This document shows positions 1-5,535 of a stretch of 7,723 bases of DNA, one piece after another. The notes under the pieces were generated by a model. It made no database searches and was not told the origin of the DNA. It saw only the letters and a list, made by a program, of their open reading frames with translations. A program made the translations under genes and the position numbers. This DNA comes from Planctomycetota bacterium. Lineage in GTDB: Bacteria; Planctomycetota; Phycisphaerae; UBA1845. The DNA is taken from the NCBI GenBank assembly GCA_024278775.1, contig JAJRSP010000120.1:1-7723 (forward strand), read 5' to 3'. Positions within the stretch are counted from its first letter, which is position 1, and every line of letters begins with the position of its first letter.

Positions 1-325
1 CGTGGCCGCAGTTCGCGCCGTGTACATGGCCCCGGCGTTTCACCTTGATCCACCGGCCACGACCTCCGTCATAGACGTGGCCGCAGTTCGGGCTGTGTAC
101 ATGTTTGACCTTGAGCGCCGGTCGCGACGACGCCGGCTGCTCTTGCACGTAAACTGTTTCTACAGGTACCGGATGCACGCGTCGTCGTGGATGGGCCGGT
201 GGTACGAAGACGGTTTCGCGTACAACGGTCCTCGGGCGTTCGTGGTGAACGACGGTCACCCGGCGGGTCCTACATCCGAATGCGGCCAGCGCGGCACAGA
301 GACCAATGGTCACAAATAGCTTCAT
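1..325 (-). CDS. Small secreted/lipoprotein-like His/Cys-repeat protein (partial, C-terminus beyond left edge)
   Basis: I read 108 codons without a stop on the minus strand, beginning at ATG 325-323 and leaving the window at base 1. The start is backed by a strong Shine-Dalgarno GGAGGA (337-332) six bases upstream. The product begins MKLFVTIGLCAALAAFGC, a short charged N-terminus, a hydrophobic core and Cys18, resembling a lipoprotein signal; the lipobox (AFG-C) is not canonical, so ordinary secretion is possible. Residues 19-70 are rich in Arg, Val and Pro. Two copies of HVHxxNCGH follow at residues 75-83 and 100-108, 25 residues apart. At DNA level this is a near-perfect repeat, 1-28 against 76-103 (26 of 28 identical). 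The His/Cys pattern suggests metal binding, which is inference. Similar HVH-x-CGH small proteins are, from memory, common in planctomycetes. It is followed downstream of the aldehyde dehydrogenase on the same strand, 165 bp away, with its own ribosome site. Function unknown. Confidence 0.75.
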   Translation of the reverse strand, partial: MKLFVTIGLCAALAAFGCRTRRVTVVHHERPRTVVRETVFVPPAHPRRRVHPVPVETVYVQEQPASSRPALKVKHVHSPNCGHVYDGGRGRWIKVKRRGHVHGANCGH

Positions 326-331
326 TGCTCT

Positions 332-337
332 TCCTCC
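332..337 (-). promoter_or_regulatory. Ribosome binding site deciding the start of the His/Cys-repeat protein
   Basis: On the minus strand GGAGGA is followed by AGAGCA and then ATG at 325. It is the clearest Shine-Dalgarno site in the window. It supports this reading frame over the overlapping plus-strand frame at 2-319. Confidence 0.75.
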
Positions 338-490
338 GTTCGGTGTGGTCAGAGCTAGGAGACGCTTCCTACCAGTGGTTTCGGCCACTTCGCGGCCTGT
401 TCGTGAGGCTGCTTCGTGGACGTTTGTAAGGATCGGCGCAGGCGCGTCCCTGAAGTCGAGGTTCTGCCGTAGACGATCCCCTGTGAACTT

Positions 491-1969
491 CTATTTGCCG
501 AGTGCCGTCACCACCGATTTGACCTCGGTATAGTTAGACAGGGCGTATTCGCCCATCTCTCGGCCGACGCCGCTCATCTGGAACCCGCCAAAAGGGACGG
601 CCGGGTCGAACACGTTGTAACAGTTGACCCAGACGGTACCCGCTTTGATCCCCGCGGCGAATTTGTGGGCCTTGTTCAGGTCGCGGGTCCAGACAGCCGC
701 CGCGAGCCCGTAGTTGGTGTTGTTGCCGCGACGAATCGCGTCGTCCACATCGGTGAACTTCAGCGCGCTGAGCACCGGACCGAAGATTTCCTCTTGGGCG
801 ATCTTCATATCATCTTTCACGTCGGTGAAGACCGTTGGTTTCACGAAATATCCGGCCCGATCCACCCGGCCACCACCGGTGAGGCACGTCGCGCCGCCGG
901 ACTTTCCGGCTTCAATATAGCCGAGGATGGTGTTCATCTGCGCTTCGGAGACCTGCGGGCCTTGCGTGGTTTTGGCGTCAAACGGATCGCCGATGCGCTG
1001 ACGTTCGGCACGCGCTTTGACAGCCTCCACGACTTGATCGAACACCGGCTCCTCGACGAAGAGCCTTGACCCGGCCGTGCAACATTGCCCCATGTTGAAA
1101 AAGAGTGCGAAGAACGCATGCGTGGCGGCCATCTCGATGTCCGCGTCGGCGAACACGACGTTGGGACTTTTTCCGCCCAGTTCCAGGGTCACACGCTTGA
1201 GATTGGACTTCGCCGCGGCCTGCATGACCTGTTGCCCCACGGCGGTACTGCCGGTGAAGGCGACCTTGTCGATGTCCGGATGTTCGGCGATGGCGGCACC
1301 GGCCGTCGGACCGAAACCCGGCACGACGTTGATCACGCCATCCGGGAAGCCCGCTTCTTGTGCCAACTCGGCGATGCGCAGCGCGGAGAGCGGCGTCTGC
1401 TCGGCCGGTTTGAGTACGATCGTGCAACCGCACGCCAACGCGGGAGCCCACTTCCACGAGAGCATCATCGCGGGGAAGTTCCAGGGGATGATCTGCCCGG
1501 CGACGCCGATCGGCTCGTGCCGGGTGTAGGCCATATACGGTCCGGCCGTGGGGATGGTTTTTCCGTGAATCTTGTCGGCCCAGCCGGCGAAATACCGAAA
1601 AACGTTGGACGTGCCGGGCATGTCGACGTGCATCGCGTCGTTGATCGGCTTGCCGTTGTCGAGTGTTTCAAGTGCGGCCAATTCCGCGCGGTTCGCGTCG
1701 ATCAACTCGGCCAGCTTATACAGGAGCCGTCCCCGTTTGGCCCCGGTCATGCGTGCCCAGGGCTTGGACTCCAACGCTTTGCGTGCGGCTTTGACGGCCA
1801 AGTCAACGTCGGCTTTGTCACCCTCGGCGACCTGGCAGATCGTGTCGCCGGTGGCCGGGTTGATCGACTCGAACGTCTTCCCCGAGACGCTGTCGACCCA
1901 CTGTCCGCCGATGAACATCTTTTTGTTTTCGACCTTGGGGGGGGTAATGGTTTGTTCCGCAGCGGTCAT
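491..1969 (-). CDS. NAD(P)-dependent aldehyde dehydrogenase, ALDH1/ALDH2-like
   Basis: This 492-residue protein has the usual length and full motif set of the ALDH superfamily, which oxidises aldehydes to carboxylic acids with NAD(P)+. Visible landmarks: PWNFP with Asn164 (oxyanion hole), LKPAEQTP with Lys187 and Glu190 (cofactor ribose contacts), GSTAVG at 240-245 (Rossmann turn), ELGGKSP with general base Glu263, GQCCTAGSR with the likely nucleophile Cys297, EEIFGPV with Glu394, and PFGGFQMSG near 459-466. The paired cysteines and the SRLFVEE context resemble the ALDH1/2 class more than succinate-semialdehyde or betaine-aldehyde enzymes, but the substrate cannot be read from sequence. No signal peptide is seen, so it is cytoplasmic. 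ATG 1969 is preceded by GGAAGGG eight bases upstream. Codons 9-12 lie on a run of eight C (G on the plus strand, 1937-1944). The gene is divergent from oleC across 340 bp, so shared control is possible. Confidence 0.95.
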   Translation of the reverse strand: MTAAEQTITPPKVENKKMFIGGQWVDSVSGKTFESINPATGDTICQVAEGDKADVDLAVKAARKALESKPWARMTGAKRGRLLYKLAELIDANRAELAALETLDNGKPINDAMHVDMPGTSNVFRYFAGWADKIHGKTIPTAGPYMAYTRHEPIGVAGQIIPWNFPAMMLSWKWAPALACGCTIVLKPAEQTPLSALRIAELAQEAGFPDGVINVVPGFGPTAGAAIAEHPDIDKVAFTGSTAVGQQVMQAAAKSNLKRVTLELGGKSPNVVFADADIEMAATHAFFALFFNMGQCCTAGSRLFVEEPVFDQVVEAVKARAERQRIGDPFDAKTTQGPQVSEAQMNTILGYIEAGKSGGATCLTGGGRVDRAGYFVKPTVFTDVKDDMKIAQEEIFGPVLSALKFTDVDDAIRRGNNTNYGLAAAVWTRDLNKAHKFAAGIKAGTVWVNCYNVFDPAVPFGGFQMSGVGREMGEYALSNYTEVKSVVTALGK

Positions 1970-2117
1970 GTCACAGGCCCTTCCGTGTGTAGGTATTGTA
2001 TTAGGAGGCAGCGCGCGTCCCGGGTCGCACTTCCAAAGCGAATAGGATACCCGCGAGACGGTTCCCGAGCAACCAAACCGTGTGCGGATTTGTCGCGTTC
2101 CGTGGTCTGGTCTGCTT

Positions 2118-2133
2118 GACCGAATGGTCGGTC
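2118..2133. promoter_or_regulatory. Perfect 16-bp palindrome GACCGA-N4-TCGGTC, candidate TetR-type operator
   Basis: GACCGA and TCGGTC are perfect inverted half-sites separated by ATGG. Symmetric sites of this size and composition are typical of TetR-family repressor operators; the assignment is inference, since no regulator gene lies in the window. The site is about 150 bp upstream of the aldehyde dehydrogenase start and about 85 bp upstream of the oleC -35 box, so it could serve either gene. Confidence 0.5.
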
Positions 2134-2148
2134 GTGAACAGTTGGTAG

Positions 2149-2190
2149 GGCAGGTCGTTCTTTCGCCCCAAGGCGACAGGTTGACCTGCC
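2149..2190. repeat. Nested inverted repeat in the divergent region
   Basis: An outer perfect 8-bp repeat GGCAGGTC/GACCTGCC (2149-2156 and 2183-2190) encloses a symmetrical 6-by-6 internal loop and an inner 5-bp hairpin TCGCC/GGCGA (2163-2167 and 2172-2176) with loop CCAA. There is no T run on either side, so it is not a classical terminator. It may be an operator or a transcript structure; the role is unknown. Confidence 0.5.
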
Positions 2191-2202
2191 AATTGGCTGT
2201 TT

Positions 2203-2244
2203 GCCGTGCCCGTTTTCATCGACATAGCCTGTGGGCACGGCTAT
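2203..2244. repeat. Two mutually exclusive inverted repeats overlapping the oleC promoter
   Basis: A perfect 9-bp inverted repeat GCCGTGCCC/GGGCACGGC (2203-2211 and 2233-2241) surrounds the -35 box. A second perfect 6-bp repeat ATAGCC/GGCTAT (2224-2229 and 2239-2244) lies in the spacer and runs into the -10 box. The right arms share 2239-2241, so only one can form fully. The placement fits repressor binding sites on the promoter; no transcript would contain these arms if the predicted promoter is the right one. Confidence 0.55.
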
Positions 2245-2247
2245 AGT
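2219..2247 (+). promoter_or_regulatory. Sigma70-type promoter for oleC-oleD
   Basis: TCGACA (2219-2224, five of six to the -35 consensus), exactly 17 bp of spacer, and TATAGT (2242-2247, five of six to the -10 consensus). Transcription would start near 2254, giving a leader of about 55 bases before the GTG at 2310. It is the best promoter match I found in the window. Confidence 0.55.
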
Positions 2248-2309
2248 CGGCATCGCTGATGTGAACGTGGTTCGTGGGTGATAGGCATACCATCGGATGA
2301 CCATACGCT

Positions 2310-4067
2310 GTGTCTGACGCACAGAATCATATCCAGTTCGGTGCCACGGCGGCGACCCACCGATCTCACGGTAGTGCGGCTGGCGACCCGGATCGTCCGC
2401 CATGCGGGGGGGCGGATGAGCCGTGCAACATTGCGTCGCACCTGCCGCGTATGGCCTCTATGGTGGGGGAGCGGCCCGGCGTGATCGTCACCGCGTCACG
2501 GGACAGCGCGGGCAAGCCCCGGTATGCCCAACTCACGTTTGCGGAACTGGAGGCGTTATCCAATCGTTACGCCAACGGTCTCGCGGGCTATGGGTTGGAA
2601 CGTGGGATGCGCATCCTTCTGATGGTGCGTCCGGGTTTCGATTTCGTCGCCCTCGTGTTCGCGCTGTTCAAGCTCGGTACGGTGCCGGTGATGATTGATC
2701 CGGGTATGGGGGCGCGGCGGCTGTTAGAGTGCATTCGACAGGTGGACCTGCACGCCTTCGTGGGGGTTCCGCTGGCACACCTTATGCGCGTGCTCCGGCC
2801 GGGGTCGTTTCGGACGGTGAAGAAGGTCGTGACGGTTGGGCGGCGGTGGCTGTGGGGCGGGCCGACGTTGGCACAACTGGCTCGCGGGGCGAGTGAATCG
2901 TTTGATCCCGTCCCAACCCGCGCGAGCGATACGGCGGCCATTCTGTTTACGAGCGGTAGCACTGGTCCCGCTAAAGGGGTCGTGTATGAACATGGCATGT
3001 TTGATGCGCAGGTGCGGCTGATCCAGGCCCAATATGGGATGGAGGCCGGTGAGGTCGATCTGCCGGCGTTTCCACTCTTCTCGCTGTTTAGCACGGCCAT
3101 GGGAATGACCTCTGTAATTCCCGACATGGACCCGTCGCGACCGGCCGAGGTCAACCCGGCACACATCGTGGAGGCGATCCGCGATCACGGTGTGACGAGT
3201 ACGTTCGGCTCACCGGCGATCTGGAAGCGGGTGGCGGAGTATGGCGTGGCCCGCGGGGTGACGCTGCCAAGCCTGAAGCGGATTCTGGTGGCCGGGGCAC
3301 CCGTGCCGAGTGGTGTGATCGAGCAGCTTCACCAGATGCTCTCCGACGATGCGGATGTGTACACGCCGTATGGTGCGACGGAATCACTCCCCGTGGCGTC
3401 GATCAGCGGGCGAGAGTTGTTCGACGGTCTGGTGCAGGAAACAAGGTCCGGCAGGGGCTTTTGTGTGGGGCGCGCGATCGACGGCGTGGCGGTGCGCGTG
3501 ATGACCATCTCGGACGAACCCGTCGCGCGGTGGTCAGATGACCTGGTCGTTGCTGAAGGGGCCATCGGCGAGTTTGTCGTATCCGGTCCGGTCGTGACGA
3601 AGGCGTATTTCGGTCTGCCCGAGGCGACGGCGGCTGCGAAGATTGTCGATGGGGATCGGGCGTGGCATCGGATCGGCGATGTGGGCTATCGAGATGACGA
3701 AGGGCGGCTCTGGTTCTGCGGTCGCAAGGCCCATCGAGTAGTGACATCTACTGGCACCATGTTCAGCGTGTGCGCTGAGGCGATCTTCAATGAACACCCG
3801 GAGGTGCATCGTTCGGCGCTCGTGGGAGTGGGGCCGTGCGGTCATCAGGTGCCGGTGATCGTGATCGAACCGCGCCCCGGGAAGTTTCCCCGAGGCACGC
3901 GCGTCTCGACCATGACGGAGGAGCTGCTTGCGCTCGGCGGCGGGTGCCCGGAGACCGCAGAGATTCGCCACGTGCTTTTTCACAACTCATTCCCCGTGGA
4001 CGTGCGTCACAACGCCAAGATCAACCGGGAACAGTTGGCGGCTTGGGCCGGAGCGCGTCTTCGATGA
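2310..4067 (+). CDS. oleC: OleC-type beta-lactone synthetase (AMP-dependent ligase fold)
   Basis: The 585-residue protein is an ANL-superfamily adenylating enzyme with OleC features. Family knowledge: OleC uses ATP to activate 2-alkyl-3-hydroxy acids and closes them to beta-lactones, the third step of long-chain olefin synthesis. Seen here: P-loop TSGSTGPAKG (214-223), YGATE (354-358), the IGDVGYRDDEGRLWFCGRK segment with Asp457 and Arg472, then AHRV, and a C-terminal NAKINREQLAAW with Lys570 in the adenylation-lysine position. The FCGRKAHRV and FNEHPEVHRSALVGV wording is what I recall for OleC rather than fatty acyl-CoA ligases. GTG 2310 is the only usable start: a TGA lies in frame at 2298-2300 and no ATG, GTG or TTG follows before the domain. 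This gives a low-complexity lead of about 38 residues before CNIASHLPRMA, where the family-like part begins. Its stop overlaps the oleD start (ATGA, 4064-4067). Confidence 0.9.
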   Translation: MSDAQNHIQFGATAATHRSHGSAAGDPDRPPCGGADEPCNIASHLPRMASMVGERPGVIVTASRDSAGKPRYAQLTFAELEALSNRYANGLAGYGLERGMRILLMVRPGFDFVALVFALFKLGTVPVMIDPGMGARRLLECIRQVDLHAFVGVPLAHLMRVLRPGSFRTVKKVVTVGRRWLWGGPTLAQLARGASESFDPVPTRASDTAAILFTSGSTGPAKGVVYEHGMFDAQVRLIQAQYGMEAGEVDLPAFPLFSLFSTAMGMTSVIPDMDPSRPAEVNPAHIVEAIRDHGVTSTFGSPAIWKRVAEYGVARGVTLPSLKRILVAGAPVPSGVIEQLHQMLSDDADVYTPYGATESLPVASISGRELFDGLVQETRSGRGFCVGRAIDGVAVRVMTISDEPVARWSDDLVVAEGAIGEFVVSGPVVTKAYFGLPEATAAAKIVDGDRAWHRIGDVGYRDDEGRLWFCGRKAHRVVTSTGTMFSVCAEAIFNEHPEVHRSALVGVGPCGHQVPVIVIEPRPGKFPRGTRVSTMTEELLALGGGCPETAEIRHVLFHNSFPVDVRHNAKINREQLAAWAGARLR

Positions 4068-5071
4068 AGATACTCGTGACGGGCGGCGGTGGTTTCCTCG
4101 GCGGCGCGATCGCTCGTCGGCTCTGCGAACGCGGCGAGGCTGTGACCGTGTTCGGGCGAAATCCCTACCCGCATTTGGCCAAGTTGGGTATCGAGACGGT
4201 GTCGGGGGATGTTCGTGATGCCGACGCGATTCGGAGGGTATGCGTCGGTGTGGATGTGGTCTTTCACGTTGCGGCCAAGATCGGCATCTGGGGACGTCGT
4301 AGAGATTTTTTTGAGGTCAACGTCACGGGTACCCGAAACGTGATCGACGGCTGTCGGCGGGGTGGGGTCGGGCGGCTGGTATTCACCAGCTCACCCAGCG
4401 TGGTCCTGGGTGAAGGCGGGCTGAGCGGAGTCGATGAATCCCTCCCGTATCCTGAGCGATATCTGACTCATTATCCGGCTACCAAGGCGGAGGCGGAGAG
4501 GTTGGTGCTCGCCGCGAACGGACCGGGTTTTTCCACCGTGTCACTGAGACCGCATCTCCTCTGGGGGCCGGGAGACACCCAGCTTATTCCGCGTCTTCTG
4601 AATGCGGCGCGTCGGGGGCGGCTGATTCAGGTCGGGGATGGGTCGAATCTTGTGGATATGACGTACATTTCGAACGCCGTAGATGCCCATCTGGATGCCC
4701 TGGGTCGCCTGGAACCGGCGGCCGCCTGTGCCGGGAGCGCCTTCTTCATCAGCCAGGGGGAGCCGACGTCGCTTTGGGTTTGGATCAACGAGCTGCTGGC
4801 GAGAGTGGGTATTTCACAGGTCCGGCGGCGGATTTCCTATCGGTCAGCTCATCGGCTGGGGTCGGTTATGGAGGTGCTGTATCGGGGCCTGGGCATACGA
4901 TCTGAGCCGCCCATGACGCGATTTTTGGCTTACCAGCTTGGTAAGCCGCACCATTTCAGCATAGCTGCGGCGCGTCGTGATCTGGGGTATGAGCCGCGGA
5001 TTTCCATGGCGGACGGACTCGATCGGCTGGTCGAATGGATCAAATCCGGGATGCCTCAGGTCGGGTGCTAG
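4064..5071 (+). CDS. oleD: OleD-type NAD(P)H-dependent 2-alkyl-3-oxoalkanoate reductase
   Basis: This 335-residue protein is an extended short-chain dehydrogenase of the 3-beta-HSD/epimerase type. In the Ole pathway OleD reduces the 2-alkyl-3-oxo acid made by OleA to the 3-hydroxy acid used by OleC. Seen: the N-terminal Rossmann motif TGGGGFLG (6-13), GDVRD (48-52), VFHVAAKIGIWG (66-77), NVTGTRNVI (86-94), FTSSPSVV (107-114) with the serine site, and the catalytic YxxxK as Tyr137 and Lys141. VFHxAAKxGxWG and FTSSPSVV are OleD-like in wording. The start at ATG 4064 overlaps the oleC stop by four bases and places the Rossmann motif at the usual distance from the N-terminus; an upstream extension of the frame from 3836 lies inside oleC and is not needed. 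No clear Shine-Dalgarno is present, so translational coupling to oleC is likely. The gene is followed by 464 bp of repeat-rich DNA. Confidence 0.9.
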   Translation: MKILVTGGGGFLGGAIARRLCERGEAVTVFGRNPYPHLAKLGIETVSGDVRDADAIRRVCVGVDVVFHVAAKIGIWGRRRDFFEVNVTGTRNVIDGCRRGGVGRLVFTSSPSVVLGEGGLSGVDESLPYPERYLTHYPATKAEAERLVLAANGPGFSTVSLRPHLLWGPGDTQLIPRLLNAARRGRLIQVGDGSNLVDMTYISNAVDAHLDALGRLEPAAACAGSAFFISQGEPTSLWVWINELLARVGISQVRRRISYRSAHRLGSVMEVLYRGLGIRSEPPMTRFLAYQLGKPHHFSIAAARRDLGYEPRISMADGLDRLVEWIKSGMPQVGC

Positions 5072-5153
5072 ACACATGGGGCGGCCCCAACGTAGGGGAG
5101 GGGTTGGGCGGCGAAATGGCCGGTTTGGGGAAGTTGGAGGTCCTCAGTGCCGT

Positions 5154-5439
5154 GTAGGGCATGCTATTGCATGCCGCAGGCAGAGTTCACCTCACCCGGT
5201 CAAGACCCCTCTCGATGGGACGCACGACACTTTCGGCGGGTGCCCCATTCTTCGGGTACTCCCGAAGGGTGGGGGACGGACTGCGTATGCAAGACGCCGT
5301 TCCCCACCCTTCGTGTCACCGAATTTCTGTGCTTGTCATGCGGCATGATCTGAGGTGACACGAAGAATGGGGCACCCCGTCGCCGATTCCGTCATGCACA
5401 CGGGGGTCAAGACGGCTGGCATGCAATAGATATGCCTAC
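5154..5439. mobile_element. Candidate MITE-like or large palindromic repeat element with terminal inverted repeats
   Basis: The ends carry a perfect 12-bp inverted repeat, CTATTGCATGCC (5164-5175) against GGCATGCAATAG (5418-5429). It extends outward imperfectly, with a one-base offset, to about 22 bp (5154-5175 against 5418-5439). The left end also folds alone as GGCATGC-TATT-GCATGCC (5158-5175). Further in, GTCAAGACCCC (5199-5209) faces its partial complement near 5403-5413. The centre is the four-arm structure at 5238-5377. No open reading frame of substance, no transposase and no convincing target duplication are seen. A non-autonomous palindromic repeat is the best description; a structured RNA leader for the ketosynthase operon is the alternative. 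Confidence 0.5.
5238..5377. repeat. Four interlocking inverted-repeat arms forming a potential mobile four-way junction
   Basis: Arm A is a perfect 17-bp pair, 5238-5254 with 5361-5377. Arm D is CTTCGGG-TACT-CCCGAAG (5250-5267). Arm B is 17 bp with one G-T pair, 5263-5279 with 5297-5313. Arm C is a perfect 12-bp pair CTTCGTGTCACC/GGTGACACGAAG, 5309-5320 with 5354-5365; its loop holds a small hairpin TCATG-CGG-CATGA (5336-5348). Neighbouring arms overlap by exactly the five bases CTTCG or CGAAG (5250-5254, 5263-5267, 5309-5313, 5361-5365). Each core can pair with either neighbour, as in a branch-migrating junction. There is no T run beyond it, so it is not a simple terminator. Confidence 0.85.
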
Positions 5440-5535
5440 CCGATTTCGTTTAAGTTTGTCGCTTCGGACTACCAAACCGGCGCAGATTTGCTAGACTCAG
5501 GGGTCTCTGGATGGTTGGCCTGTGGCGCGGAGTCG

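Larger units (their letters stand above)
1970..2309. other. Divergent control region between the aldehyde dehydrogenase and oleC
   Basis: This 340-bp gap has no convincing gene. It holds an operator-like palindrome (2118-2133), a nested inverted repeat (2149-2190) and the oleC promoter with overlapping palindromes (2203-2247), each listed separately. For the minus-strand aldehyde dehydrogenase two weak promoter options are visible: TTGCTC (2072-2067), 17 bp, TATCCT (2049-2044), whose -35 and spacer overlap a 6-bp inverted repeat ACGGTT/AACCGT (2058-2063 and 2076-2081); and an isolated TACAAT (2000-1995) without a good -35. Neither is strong enough to list alone. Confidence 0.6.
5072..5535. 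other. Repeat-rich intergenic region between oleD and the ketosynthase gene
   Basis: There is no credible gene in these 464 bp. After the oleD stop a short hairpin TGGGG-CGG-CCCCA (5077-5089) and an overlapping inverted repeat CCCAAC/GTTGGG (5086-5091 and 5103-5108) are present without a T run, so termination is unproven. Most of the rest is the palindromic element at 5154-5439. From 5440 to 5535 I see no confident promoter for the ketosynthase gene; TTGTCG (5456-5461) has no matching -10. Confidence 0.7.

Noticed and set aside
2..319. Plus-strand frame of 105 codons at the left edge
   Set aside because: It mirrors the minus-strand gene codon for codon. The minus strand has the signal-like N-terminus, the strong Shine-Dalgarno site and the His/Cys repeats; the plus frame starts at the edge with none of these.
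374..389. Small hairpin AGTGG/CCACT after the aldehyde dehydrogenase gene as a terminator
   Set aside because: Five base pairs with no T run; chance formation is likely. The longer pair GGATCG/CGATCC (430-435 and 474-479) is also weak, with a 38-base loop.
1085..2119. 344-codon plus-strand frame opposite the aldehyde dehydrogenase
   Set aside because: It is antisense to a complete, motif-bearing ALDH and has no recognisable domain; long antisense frames are expected in GC-rich coding DNA.
1966..2403. 145-codon minus-strand frame across the divergent region
   Set aside because: It overlaps both the ALDH start and the oleC N-terminus, covers the predicted promoter and palindromes, and its protein shows no domain-like composition.
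3836..4063. N-terminal extension of oleD into oleC
   Set aside because: The Rossmann motif begins six residues after ATG 4064, and the extension is an out-of-frame reading of the conserved OleC C-terminus.
5250..5267. Hairpin CTTCGGG-TACT-CCCGAAG as an intrinsic terminator of oleD
   Set aside because: No T run follows on either strand, it lies about 180 bp after the stop, and it is one arm of a larger interlocking structure.
4977..5358. Short plus-strand frames over the oleD end and the palindromic region
   Set aside because: They are built from inverted repeats, lack domain-like sequence and good starts, and are best seen as by-products of the non-coding element.
5198..5413. 9-bp direct repeat GGTCAAGAC (5198-5206 and 5405-5413) as target site duplication
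   Set aside because: Both copies lie inside the outer inverted repeats rather than flanking them, and the motif is itself nearly palindromic, so it belongs to the internal symmetry.
5488..5535. TTG 5488 as the start of the ketosynthase
   Set aside because: It adds 16 residues not typical of the family; ATG 5536 gives the normal N-terminus with a purine-rich site just upstream.
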